Positions 1 to 7,588 of a stretch of DNA of 28,444 bases are shown here, one piece after another. The stretch lies in NCBI GenBank assembly GCA_016218905.1, contig JACRCS010000554.1, forward strand, positions 1 through 28,444, given 5' to 3'. Below the pieces are notes generated by a model, which was not told the origin of the DNA, did no database searches, and saw only the letters and a list, made by a program, of their open reading frames with translations. Each line of letters begins with the position of its first letter. The stretch's first letter is position 1. A program made the position numbers and the translations under genes. The stretch is from Deltaproteobacteria bacterium (lineage in GTDB: Bacteria > Desulfobacterota_C > Deferrisomatia > Deferrisomatales > JACRMM01).

Positions 1-2
1 CC

Positions 3-917
3 GAGCCCACGCCCGCCGCGACCCGCTCGATGATGCTGGGCGCGGTCCGCGCCGGGAAGCGCATCGTCGCCGTGGGCGCCCACGGGATCGTGCTCCTCTC
101 CGACGACGGCGGGGCGACCTTCCGCCAGGCGAAATCGGTGCCGGTCCGATCCACCCTGACCGCCGTCTCGTTCGTCGACGACAAGGCGGGCTGGGCGGTG
201 GGCCATTGGGGGGTGATCCTCTCCACGGCCGACGGCGGCGAGACGTGGCAGCTCCAGCGCTCCGACACCTCGGTGGACCAGCCCCTCTTCTCCGTCTACT
301 TCAAGGACCGGGAGCACGGGTGGGCCGTGGGCCTCTGGTCGCTCGTCGTAGCCACGAAGGACGGGGGAAAGACGTGGGAGAAGGTCGAGCTCCCGCCCCC
401 TCCGGGAGGCGGCAAGACCGACCGGAACCTGCTGAAGATCTTCCCCGGCCCCAAGGGCGCGCTCTTCGTGGCCGCGGAGCAGGGCACCGTGCTCCGTTGC
501 GAGGACGGCACTTCCTGGACGTACGCGGTCACCGGGTACAAAGGGACCTTCTGGGCCGGCACCTCGCTGCCCGACGGGACGGTCCTCGTCGGCGGCCTTC
601 GGGGGACCGTCTACCGCAGCGCCGACGGCGGGAAGACCTGGAGGGCGTCGGAGACCGGGGTGAAGAGCTCCATCACCGACATGGTCGCCGCGGGCGGTAA
701 GATCTACGCGGTCGCCCTGGACGGCGTCTTTCTGGAGAGCGCCGACGGAGGCGCCACGTTCCAGGCGAGCCAGCGCGACGACCGGGCTCCGCTCACCGCC
801 CTCGCCCTGAGCGAAGCGGGCAGGCTCGTCGCCTTCTCCAAAGAGGGCGTCGTGGCGAACTTCGGAAACGGCAGGCTCGCGTCCGCGGAGTCTGGGAAAG
901 CCGAAACGACTCGGTAA
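3..917 (+). CDS. YCF48-like / BNR-repeat beta-propeller protein, 5' end outside window
   Basis: The reading frame is open from the first bases, and the first in-window ATG (position 30) lies inside an apparently continuous propeller sequence, so the real start and any signal peptide are upstream. At least five repeats of the form G-x-x-x-x-S-x-DGG-x-T-[FW] can be seen (for example GIVLLSDDGGATF, GVILSTADGGETW, GTVYRSADGGKTW). This is the BNR/Asp-box blade pattern of YCF48-type proteins. YCF48 (HCF136) helps assemble photosystem II; the many non-photosynthetic relatives are exported proteins of unknown role, so no function is assigned. It ends about 56 bases before qhpA on the same strand and could be cotranscribed with it, but nothing shows a functional link. 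Confidence 0.85.
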   Translation, partial: EPTPAATRSMMLGAVRAGKRIVAVGAHGIVLLSDDGGATFRQAKSVPVRSTLTAVSFVDDKAGWAVGHWGVILSTADGGETWQLQRSDTSVDQPLFSVYFKDREHGWAVGLWSLVVATKDGGKTWEKVELPPPPGGGKTDRNLLKIFPGPKGALFVAAEQGTVLRCEDGTSWTYAVTGYKGTFWAGTSLPDGTVLVGGLRGTVYRSADGGKTWRASETGVKSSITDMVAAGGKIYAVALDGVFLESADGGATFQASQRDDRAPLTALALSEAGRLVAFSKEGVVANFGNGRLASAESGKAETTR

Positions 918-973
918 AGCTCTACGGGCAGCGCGGCTCACCGCCTGCCGAAGGACGAAACAGGAGAGTGGAC

Positions 974-2542
974 ATGAAGAGTACCTCGGCCCTGGGACTC
1001 GCGCTCTGCCTGGTGTTCTCGGCGCTCGCCGGGAGCGCGGGCGCGTTCTCGAAGGAGTCCCTGGTCTGGCAGAAGTGCGCCGGCTGCCACGCTCCCACCG
1101 CCGAGGGGAAGCTCGCCCGCGTGGAGGAGATCCGGACGACGCCCGAGGAGTGGTGGGTCATCGTCGACCGGATGAAGCGGCTCTACGGGATGGAGCTCGC
1201 CAAGGGCGAGATGGACGCGCTCCTGAGGGAGCTCTGCTCGACCCAGCTCCTCACGCCGGCGGAGTTGAGCCAGGTCTCGTACCTGAGCCTCCAGCACAAC
1301 TCGCAGCGGATGGAGGTCCCTCAGGGTCCCGAGCAGGTCCACCTCTTCGCCACCTGCGTCCGCTGCCACAGCGCCGGGAAGGTCTTCTCCTACCGGATGA
1401 CCCCGGAGGCGTGGCTCAAGCTTCGGGACTTCCACCACTACGTCACTCCCACCGTGCACCTCCAGATGCGCGAGATGCACTGGCGGCCGGAGGCGGAGAA
1501 GGCGCTCGGCTACCTCGGCCGGAGCTACGCCTACGGTCGAGCGTGGCAGGCGCCCCCGACCCGGCTCGAGGGAAGCTGGTTCATCGTGGGCCGGGAGCCC
1601 GGAAAGGGAAGCTACCGGGGCGAAGCCGCCATCTCGGCCTCGCAGCGCGCCGGGGACTACACGCTGAAGGGGAAGCTCGAGTACGAGGACGGCTCCTCCG
1701 AGGACTTCGAAGGCGACGCCGTGCTCTACGGGGACGTCGCCCTGCGCACCCGCACCCGGCACAACGGCTTCGAGACGCGGGGCGCCTACGTCTTCACGGA
1801 GGGCGAGCTGAGGGGCGAGCACCACTTCCCCGCGCCCCACTTCCGCACCTCCGGCGCGACCTGGATCCGCAAGGATTCCACCCCGCGCGTCGCGCGCGTC
1901 CGACCCGCTTTCCTGTTGAAGGGCGAGAAGACGACTCTGACGGTCGAGGGAACGAACCTCCCGGAGGTGAAGGCGGCGGACGCGTCCTTTACGGGCGGCG
2001 CCGTCCGGGTCCTGAAGGCGAAGAGGGTGAACGCGAACGCGCTGGAGCTCCAGGTGGTGTCGGACGCGAGCGGGATCGGCTCCGCCCGGCTCAAGGTGAA
2101 GGGGCTCGACGCCGGTCCCGTGCGGCTCGCGCCGAGGATCGACTACATCGCGGTCTCGCCGGGCACCGGCCGCGCCCGGCTCTCCGGCGGCCCCAACTAC
2201 CCGGCCGAGGGAGTCCAGTTCGAGGCGATCGCGTACTCCCGGGGCGCCAAGGCGAAAGACCCCAAGGACGACGTCGCCCTGGGCCCGGTGCCGGCGAGCT
2301 TCCGGCTGGCCGAGGAGAAGACGCGCCCCGGCGACGACGACCTCCAGTGGGTAGGCGGCATCGGTCCGAACGGCACGTACATTCCCATCGGCGACTACTC
2401 GCCCCTGGCGAGCCGCAAGTACCACTCCGAGGCCTCGGGCTGGGTGAAGGTCCTCGCCCGGTACGCGCAAGGCAGGCAGACCTACCAGGCCGAGGGGAAG
2501 CTGGCCGTCTGCGTGCCCGACTTCATCCCGAGGATCCGGTGA
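974..2542 (+). CDS. qhpA: Quinohemoprotein amine dehydrogenase alpha subunit (diheme)
   Basis: Alpha subunit of QHNDH, the periplasmic enzyme that oxidises primary amines to aldehyde and ammonia. It takes electrons from CTQ in the gamma subunit through two c-type hemes. The 522-residue product has a signal peptide (about residues 1-25, cut near GSAGA/FSK). An N-terminal cytochrome domain carries two heme sites, CAGCH (35-39) and CVRCH (128-132). The long C-terminal part fits the three beta domains of the family. ATG at 974 is preferred over GTG at 968 because AGGAG at 962-966 lies 7 bases upstream. The stop overlaps the qhpD start (GTGA). Immediate linkage to qhpD, qhpC and qhpB makes the assignment secure; substrate range cannot be read from sequence. 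Confidence 0.96.
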   Translation: MKSTSALGLALCLVFSALAGSAGAFSKESLVWQKCAGCHAPTAEGKLARVEEIRTTPEEWWVIVDRMKRLYGMELAKGEMDALLRELCSTQLLTPAELSQVSYLSLQHNSQRMEVPQGPEQVHLFATCVRCHSAGKVFSYRMTPEAWLKLRDFHHYVTPTVHLQMREMHWRPEAEKALGYLGRSYAYGRAWQAPPTRLEGSWFIVGREPGKGSYRGEAAISASQRAGDYTLKGKLEYEDGSSEDFEGDAVLYGDVALRTRTRHNGFETRGAYVFTEGELRGEHHFPAPHFRTSGATWIRKDSTPRVARVRPAFLLKGEKTTLTVEGTNLPEVKAADASFTGGAVRVLKAKRVNANALELQVVSDASGIGSARLKVKGLDAGPVRLAPRIDYIAVSPGTGRARLSGGPNYPAEGVQFEAIAYSRGAKAKDPKDDVALGPVPASFRLAEEKTRPGDDDLQWVGGIGPNGTYIPIGDYSPLASRKYHSEASGWVKVLARYAQGRQTYQAEGKLAVCVPDFIPRIR

Positions 2543-3927
2543 CGGGACTCACCTGGGCCGACCACCGGGTCTTCGACACCGCGCAAGGCGCGCTGCTGCT
2601 CGCCGTCGAGCAGTCGGCCCTCTACGCCTTCGAGCCCGACGCGCGAGAGGCCCTGGCCCGCTGGCGGTCGAGGGAGCCCATTCTCCTCGAGGCGGTCTCC
2701 GAGCCGGACCGGGGCGTGCTGGAGGGCTTTCGGGACGCCGGGCTCCTCGTCAGCGCGGGCGCGGCGCGCACGCGGGCGTGGAGCGAACCGGACCCGGCTG
2801 CGGTGCCGCTCGGCACTCTCGTCCTGGAGGTCGCCCAGGCGTGCAACCTCCAGTGCGCGTACTGTTACGCGGGCGGCGGCGCTTACGGTGGGGAGCCGCG
2901 CCTCCTGAGCCCGGGCCTCGCCCGCCGCGCCAGCCGTTTTCTGGTCGAGGCCTCGGGCGAGCGCGAGGAGGTGACCCTCGTCCTCTTCGGCGGGGAGCCG
3001 CTCCTGAACGCCCCCGCCCTCGTTGCCGCGGTGGAGGAGGCGGAGCGGGCGGCGAGCGCCGCGGGCAAGCGGCTCGTAATGTCCGTGACGACGAACGGCA
3101 CGCGCTTCACGCCGGAGCTCGTCGACTTCCTCCGGGAACACCGGGTCAACGTCTCCGTGAGCCTCGACGGGCCGCCCCGCGTGCACGACGCCAACCGCCG
3201 CCGCGCCGACGGGCAGGGCACGTACGCGGAGGTGCTCCGGGGGCTCGAGCTCCTTCGCGAGCGGCTCGGCCGGCCGCCCGCCGCGCGGGTGACGCTCACG
3301 CCGGCTCAGTGGCGGGAGGTGCCGGAGGTCTTCGACCATGTGCTCGGCCTCGGCTTCCTGGAGGTCGGGATCGCGCCGGCGAGCCCCGTCACCCGCGAAC
3401 TCCTGCCCACGTCGGCGGACGAAGAGGCCCTCGTCGCCGGATTCTCGGCCCTGACCGACCGCTTCCTGGAGGAGGCCGACCGGGGAAGCATCCTGCCCTT
3501 CTCGAACCTCCTGGACCTCCTGGGGAGGCTCCACCGGGGCGACACGAAGCGGTCGCCGTGCGGGGCTGGCCTCGGCTATCTCGCCGCGGACGCCGGCGGA
3601 GGGCTCTTCCTCTGCCACCGGCTGGCCGGAGAAGAGGCCTTCCGCGTGGGCGACCTCGACGCCGGGATCGACCACGCGAGGATTCGGGCGCGCCTCGCCG
3701 CCCAGGCCGCGCCGCGGAGGGAGGCGTGCTCGGCGTGCTGGGCCCGGGGCTTCTGCGCCGGCGGCTGCCACTACGAGAACCACCTCCGGGAGACGACGCT
3801 GGGCCTCCCCCCGGGAGGCACCTGCGCCTTCATCCGGCGCTGGCTGGAGCTCGGGATCCGGGTGTACGCCAGGCTCTGCCGGAAACCCGACAATCCCGTC
3901 CTCGCGTTCGTCGGGGGGCGACGGTAG
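2539..3927 (+). CDS. qhpD: Radical SAM/SPASM maturase of the QHNDH gamma subunit
   Basis: QhpD makes the intrapeptide Cys-Asp/Glu thioether bonds of the gamma subunit in the cytoplasm. The 462-residue protein has the radical SAM motif CNLQCAYC (C102, C106, C109), a GGEP segment at 151-154, and a C-terminal SPASM-type set of cysteines (C341, C359, C397, C400, C406, C410, C429) able to hold auxiliary Fe-S clusters. The start is GTG at 2539, overlapping the qhpA stop by four bases and implying translational coupling. An open frame continues far upstream, but there it is antisense-like Arg/Pro-rich sequence inside qhpA and is not coding. Length is close to that of known QhpD proteins. A diverged second copy of its C-terminal end lies just downstream (4051-4143). 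Confidence 0.96.
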   Translation: MTGLTWADHRVFDTAQGALLLAVEQSALYAFEPDAREALARWRSREPILLEAVSEPDRGVLEGFRDAGLLVSAGAARTRAWSEPDPAAVPLGTLVLEVAQACNLQCAYCYAGGGAYGGEPRLLSPGLARRASRFLVEASGEREEVTLVLFGGEPLLNAPALVAAVEEAERAASAAGKRLVMSVTTNGTRFTPELVDFLREHRVNVSVSLDGPPRVHDANRRRADGQGTYAEVLRGLELLRERLGRPPAARVTLTPAQWREVPEVFDHVLGLGFLEVGIAPASPVTRELLPTSADEEALVAGFSALTDRFLEEADRGSILPFSNLLDLLGRLHRGDTKRSPCGAGLGYLAADAGGGLFLCHRLAGEEAFRVGDLDAGIDHARIRARLAAQAAPRREACSACWARGFCAGGCHYENHLRETTLGLPPGGTCAFIRRWLELGIRVYARLCRKPDNPVLAFVGGRR

Positions 3928-4034
3928 TGAGGTCGGGGGCGTCCGAGGTAGGAGGCGCGGAGGTACGCGGGCGCAGGTTCGGGGCTGCGGAGGTCGGCGG
4001 GTGATAGTTCGCGGCTGTGGAGGTTGGGGGGTGC
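3927..4034 (+). repeat. Imperfect 30-bp G-rich tandem repeat after qhpD
   Basis: Directly after the qhpD stop lie about three and a half degenerate units of 30 bases, at 3927-3956, 3957-3986, 3987-4016 and a partial unit at 4017-4034. Units 2 and 3 match at 23 of 30 positions and both start GCGGAGGT. The first unit is much less similar. The + strand is strongly purine-rich. The bases after it, up to qhpC at 4255, hold a qhpD remnant and otherwise no recognisable gene. Confidence 0.6.
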
Positions 4035-4050
4035 GAGAGCGAGGACGAAG

Positions 4051-4143
4051 AAACCACTCCGGGTTCAAACCGGAGGCGCTCTCGCGTTGATCCGTCGCTG
4101 GTTCGACCTTGGTATGTGGGTCCACGCTCGGCTTGGCCCTTAA
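4051..4143 (+). pseudogene. Remnant of a second, diverged qhpD C-terminus
   Basis: Read in the frame of 4072-4143, the DNA encodes GGALALIRRWFDLGMWVHAR and then LGP-stop (TAA at 4141). The C-terminus of the intact QhpD reads GGTCAFIRRWLELGIRVYAR followed by LC. About 13 of 23 residues are identical and most changes are conservative (F/L, D/E, M/I, H/Y). Upstream, 4051-4071 still resembles the ETTLG...PPGG segment but with a frame change of about two bases. The fragment uses more A/T-ending codons (TTG, CGT, CTT, GGT) than the intact gene, and the last SPASM cysteine is replaced by Leu. It looks like the end of an older or foreign qhpD left in place beside qhpC, not a fresh duplication. Confidence 0.7.
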
Positions 4144-4254
4144 GCGACGTCGCCGTTCCCAGCTTCGTGGTGCACGGCGGCGGTGGGTGTCCGGGGTGTG
4201 GGCATGGGGAACAAGCTGACCCAAATGCAAGACTCTCCTTTTAGGAGCAGAGAG

Positions 4255-4581
4255 ATGAAAAAGAAGGTCTTAAACGCCCTGAACGAAAAGGCGAAAGCCA
4301 TCGAGCGGCTCTCCGAGGGGGAGGAGAAGACCGCCGAGGCCATGGGAGGCCCGCCGGCGATGCCCCAGGGGTGCACCACGATCTTCGACACGGGGTGGGA
4401 GACGAACCCTCGCGCCGAGTATCCCATCGGCAACTGCCAGGCCTCCGCCCGGGACTACATGGGGTGCGCGGGGGACTGCTGGTGGCCGGCCCAGGTGCCC
4501 GACGGGCTCACGAACCAGAAGAACTTTCAGGAGGACTGCCCCATCATCTCCCGGGACTTCCGCAAGCTGAAGTACGAATAG
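4255..4581 (+). CDS. qhpC: Quinohemoprotein amine dehydrogenase gamma subunit (CTQ-bearing)
   Basis: Catalytic subunit and substrate of QhpD. The 108-residue precursor starts at ATG 4255, eight bases after AGGAG (4243-4247). Residues 1 to about 33 form a charged, Lys/Glu-rich leader with no export signal, as expected for a peptide modified in the cytoplasm. All crosslink positions known from the Paracoccus enzyme can be placed with the same spacing: C40-E49 (+9), C61-D67 (+6), C75-D83 (+8), and the CTQ pair C71-W77 (+6) in the CAGDCWWPAQ segment. C95 is an additional cysteine. The leader appears a few residues longer than the 28 known from Paracoccus; cleavage by the subtilisin encoded at 11011 is expected near MGGPPAMPQG, by inference. 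Confidence 0.97.
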   Translation: MKKKVLNALNEKAKAIERLSEGEEKTAEAMGGPPAMPQGCTTIFDTGWETNPRAEYPIGNCQASARDYMGCAGDCWWPAQVPDGLTNQKNFQEDCPIISRDFRKLKYE

Positions 4582-4584
4582 AAG

Positions 4585-4724
4585 CGGTTCTCGGTTATCG
4601 GTTGTCGGTTATCGGTTAGAACAGAGAGCCGCTACCGAGAAACGAGAACCTACAGCCGGATGAACAAAGGCGTGAATTTTCGGGTCTTCGGGTCTCAAAA
4701 CCGAGAACCGATAACCGAGAACCG
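4585..4724. repeat. Long inverted repeat with internal direct repeats between qhpC and qhpB
   Basis: CGGTTCTCGGTTATCGGTT (4585-4603) is exactly complementary to 4706-4724, a perfect 19-bp arm. The left arm also holds a 12-bp direct repeat, CGGTTATCGGTT, at 4592-4603 and 4606-4617, and the right arm repeats the ACCGA(G/T)AACCG theme. Fragments of the same motif lie between the arms (around 4636-4652). The transcript could fold into a large stem-loop that separates the gamma cistron from the beta cistron. The base composition is lower in G+C than the flanking genes. Role unknown: processing site, stability element or dispersed genomic repeat. Confidence 0.85.
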
Positions 4725-4743
4725 ATTACCAACGGAGACACAC

Positions 4744-5757
4744 ATGAACCGAGGGGCTCTCTCTCTTCTTGGGGCCGTGGCAGGGCTGGCGCTCGCGTGG
4801 TCGAGCCCGGGCGTCGCCGGGGACACCTTCTTCTACATCGGCTATGACGTCGTGCAGGTCGTGGATGGCGCGACCGACGAGATCGTCGCGGACATCCCGG
4901 CGAAGGGGTGGCTGCGCGACTCCGCCATGTCGGCCGACGGCAAGTTCCTCTACGTCTCGGCCAACCGCCACGTGCTCCACAAGATCGACCTGGCCGCGCG
5001 CAAGCTCGTCAAGAGCATCGACGTGAACGGCGACGGCTGGGAGCGGCTCATCTACGGCTTCGTCCTCTCCGCCAATGGGAAGACCGTCTACGCGCACCTG
5101 CTCTTCCGGGCGACCCGGGGCGGTGAGGTGGCGATCCGGCCACCGGCCGTGGCGGAGGTCGACCTGGAGACGGGGAAGGTCCTCCGGAGCGTGGAGGTCC
5201 CCTGGGGCTCCGGAAACCTGATCGGAATCCAGGACGGGAAGACCCTCTACGCCATCGGGCAGGACCTGGTGCGGCTCGACGTCTCCGGTCCGGAGCTGAA
5301 GGTCGTCGAAGTCAGGCCGCTCATCGACAAAGGGAAGAACACGCTGCCGTTCTGGCCCAACGCGGACCGGAACGGCGGGGTCGCCGTGGCGCCGTACTAC
5401 ACGGCCACCTCCATGGGCGCCCTCTTCATCGATACGAAGACCGGCAAGGTCGTCGACAAGCCGCTCAAGGACTTCGCCATGGTCTACGGCCTCGCCCTCT
5501 CGCCGGACGGGAAGAAGGCGTACGGGAACATGGACGACCTCGTGGTCTTCGACCTCGGGACCGGGAAGCTCCTCAAACACGCGCCCATCGAGGAGGGGAC
5601 GAACTTCGCGATCTCGATCTCGAGCGACGGGAAGAAGGTATACTCGATGGCGGGGGGTTACACCATGACCGTATTCGACGCCGAGACGCTGAAGTCCCTG
5701 AAGGTCCTCCGGATGGCGAGCGACGGCATGGACATGATCCGCCTCACCACACGCTGA
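4744..5757 (+). CDS. qhpB: Quinohemoprotein amine dehydrogenase beta subunit
   Basis: Beta subunit of QHNDH, a seven-bladed propeller that packs against the alpha and gamma subunits and helps form the active site in the periplasm. The 337-residue protein has a signal peptide (residues 1 to about 26, hydrophobic core LSLLGAVAGLALAW) and YVTN-like blades such as SADGKFLYVSANRHV, SANGKTVYAHLL and SPDGKKAYGNMDDLVVFD. ATG at 4744 has a GGAG site at 4734-4737. An in-frame ATG at 4660 is rejected because it would translate the right arm of the inverted repeat and bury the signal peptide. The next gene starts 5 bases after the stop. Confidence 0.94.
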   Translation: MNRGALSLLGAVAGLALAWSSPGVAGDTFFYIGYDVVQVVDGATDEIVADIPAKGWLRDSAMSADGKFLYVSANRHVLHKIDLAARKLVKSIDVNGDGWERLIYGFVLSANGKTVYAHLLFRATRGGEVAIRPPAVAEVDLETGKVLRSVEVPWGSGNLIGIQDGKTLYAIGQDLVRLDVSGPELKVVEVRPLIDKGKNTLPFWPNADRNGGVAVAPYYTATSMGALFIDTKTGKVVDKPLKDFAMVYGLALSPDGKKAYGNMDDLVVFDLGTGKLLKHAPIEEGTNFAISISSDGKKVYSMAGGYTMTVFDAETLKSLKVLRMASDGMDMIRLTTR

Positions 5758-5762
5758 GGAGA

Positions 5763-6599
5763 ATGGTGGCCCGGGAGCTCGAGTACGCGCTCCGTTTCGA
5801 AGTGCCGGGGGAGGTCCCGGCAGACCCGAGGTCGTGGTGCGGGCCGCGATGGCGCCGTGCGCTCCCTGCCGGGCGGCTCACAGCCGTCTACTTCGGCTCG
5901 GAGTTTTGCGAGGAACGGCTCCCTTCCGCGGCCGAGGCGTCGTGCCTCTGCACGTTCGCCCGGGACCGGGGGCTCGAGGCGGTGCTCCTCACGCCGCTCG
6001 TCCGCCCGGGGGGGCTCGCCCGCGTGGACCGCCTGCTGGCGGAGCTCGCGACGGAAGGGCTCGCGCCGGCGGTCGTCTTCAACGACTGGGGCGTCCTGCG
6101 GCTCCTCCGGGAGCGCTACCCGGACCTCCCTCCAAGGGGCGGAAGGCTCCTCAACCGGGGGCTCCGAGACCCGCGCCTCGCGGCCGAGGCGAGGCCGGGT
6201 TACGGGGCGGGCGAGCGGGGCCGGCATCTGCGGGAGCTCCTCCGGCGGCTCGGCGCGACGGCCGTCGAGACGGACCCGGACCTCGACGGCGGCTTTCTCG
6301 GAGAAGGCGGCGAGCGCCTGCAGCGGACGCTCCACCTTCCGTACGTCTTCGCGGCGTCCGGGCGTGCCTGCCTCCTCAAGGCCTCGGCGGCCGCGGACGA
6401 GGGCGCCTTCTCGCGAGCGTTCGCCTCGGGCTGCGCCCAGCCATGCCGGACCGGCGCCCTCCCCGAGAGGCGGCCCGACACCCCGCTCCCGCTCCTCCGC
6501 GCCGGGAACACCCTCTTCTACGAGGCCCCGGAGGCGCTCGCCGCCGGGTACCTGCCCCACGCCGATCGGATCGTCGTGCACCGGAGGCCGGCGCCGTGA
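5763..6599 (+). CDS. UbiV-like U32-family protein, probable Fe-S partner of the next gene
   Basis: Divergent U32-family protein of 278 residues that most resembles UbiV, the smaller partner of the O2-independent UbiU-UbiV hydroxylase. VYFGSEFCEERL (42-53) aligns with the UbiV segment around its first cluster cysteine. FNDWGVLRLLRERYP (106-120) matches the DLGV helix region. RACLLK (201-206) and the CAQPC pair (C224, C228) match the remaining ligands. Thus C49, C203, C224 and C228 reproduce the C39/C180/C193/C197 pattern of E. coli UbiV, including the CxxxC spacing. C26, C61 and C63 are extra. The region after residue 240 resembles the UbiV C-terminal strand region. It lies between qhpB and the UbiU-like gene, overlapping the latter by GTGA. 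AGGAG (5757-5761) is very close to ATG 5763, so GTG 5766 is an alternative start. The comparison is from memory, not an alignment. Confidence 0.75.
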   Translation: MVARELEYALRFEVPGEVPADPRSWCGPRWRRALPAGRLTAVYFGSEFCEERLPSAAEASCLCTFARDRGLEAVLLTPLVRPGGLARVDRLLAELATEGLAPAVVFNDWGVLRLLRERYPDLPPRGGRLLNRGLRDPRLAAEARPGYGAGERGRHLRELLRRLGATAVETDPDLDGGFLGEGGERLQRTLHLPYVFAASGRACLLKASAAADEGAFSRAFASGCAQPCRTGALPERRPDTPLPLLRAGNTLFYEAPEALAAGYLPHADRIVVHRRPAP

Positions 6600-7588
6600 A
6601 GATCCTGGCCCCGCTCCGCCACTCGAGCGAGGTCGGACCGCTGGGGGCGGCCGGAGCCGACGAGTTCTACTGCGGGCTCACGCCTCCGGGTTGGGCCGAG
6701 CGCTTCGGAGCGGCGTGGGTCCACCGCCGCAATCCCTTCTCCGCCGGCGTCCCCGGACTGGAGGACCTGCGGGAGGCGGTCCGTTCGGCGGGTCCCCTCC
6801 CCGTCTATGTGACGGTGAATGCCCCCTCGTACCCGGAGGGCTCCGTCCCCTTCCTGGTCGAGTTCGCCGGGACCCTCCTCCCGGAGACCGGCGTCGCCGG
6901 CCTGATCGTCGCCGACCTCGACCTCCTGCTCGCCCTCGCCGAGGCCGGGCTCGGGGCGCGGCTCCACCTCTCGAGTCTCGCCGCCTGCACGAACGGCTCC
7001 GCCGCGGCGTTCTTCCGGGAGGTCGGGATCTCGCGGGTGATCCTCCCGCGCCACCTGACTCTCGCCGAGATCGAGGCGATCGTCGCCTCGGCGCCCGGCC
7101 TGGAGACCGAGGTCTTCCTCCTGAACGACGGCTGCGTCTTCGAGGAAGGCCTCTGCGCGACGACCCACGGCGCCGGCCCCTTCTGCGTGGACGACGCCGA
7201 GGGAAACGAGGCCCTCCCGCCTGCGCTTCGCGAGCGCTACGCTTTTTGGAAGTGGACCCTCGACAACTGCGGCTGCCGCACGAGCCTGGGGTACCAGCTC
7301 GGGCCCTGCGGGCTCTGCGCCCTCCCCCGGTTCCTGGAGCTCGGGGTCACAAGCCTGAAGGTGGTGGGGCGGGAGGCCTCGCTCGCCCGGAAGGTCGGGT
7401 CGGTCCGCCTCGCCGCCGCGGCCCGGCGCCTGGCCCTCGCCGGCAAAGGGCCCGAGGCGATCCGCGACGCCGTGGTCGAGCTCCGGGGGGCCGCCAATCT
7501 CTGCGAGGGCGCGCTCCTCTGTTATTACCCGGACGTCTGGGCGCGCGCGCCGGAGCTTCGGGAGGAGGAGCGCCGTTGCTGCGCCTGA
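6596..7588 (+). CDS. UbiU-like U32-family protein (collagenase-like fold, Fe-S)
   Basis: U32-family protein of 330 residues starting at GTG 6596. The N-terminus KILAPLRHSSEVGPLGAAGAD-EFYCG is the usual U32 opening. Conserved landmarks follow: YVTVNAP (71-77), LIVADLDLL (103-111), SRVILPRHLTLAEIE (146-160), EVFLLNDGCVFEEGLC (172-187) and a GREASLARKV segment near 258. C180 and C187 keep the seven-residue spacing of the first two cluster cysteines of UbiU; C197 and C238 or C241 are candidates for the other two, and C225/C227 are extra. Known U32 members act in O2-independent hydroxylation (UbiU/UbiV in ubiquinone synthesis) or RNA hydroxylation (TrhP, RlhA). Here the substrate is inferred to be the tryptophan of QhpC. 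The old label 'peptidase U32' would be misleading. Confidence 0.85.
   Translation: MKILAPLRHSSEVGPLGAAGADEFYCGLTPPGWAERFGAAWVHRRNPFSAGVPGLEDLREAVRSAGPLPVYVTVNAPSYPEGSVPFLVEFAGTLLPETGVAGLIVADLDLLLALAEAGLGARLHLSSLAACTNGSAAAFFREVGISRVILPRHLTLAEIEAIVASAPGLETEVFLLNDGCVFEEGLCATTHGAGPFCVDDAEGNEALPPALRERYAFWKWTLDNCGCRTSLGYQLGPCGLCALPRFLELGVTSLKVVGREASLARKVGSVRLAAAARRLALAGKGPEAIRDAVVELRGAANLCEGALLCYYPDVWARAPELREEERRCCA

Noticed and set aside
1075..2538. Upstream extension of the qhpD reading frame through qhpA
   Set aside because: It is Arg/Pro/Gly-rich off-frame sequence inside qhpA; the conserved QhpD protein begins at GTG 2539.
2482..4230. Long minus-strand open frame opposite qhpD
   Set aside because: High-GC antisense frame with Arg/Pro/Glu-rich composition and no domain; the plus strand carries a clear radical SAM gene.
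4660..4743. Earlier ATG for qhpB
   Set aside because: The extension translates the inverted repeat and hides the signal peptide; the GGAG site favours 4744.
6596..7588. Annotation of the UbiU-like protein as a collagenase-type protease
   Set aside because: The cysteine pattern and the adjacent UbiV-like partner fit the hydroxylase branch of U32; no protease evidence.
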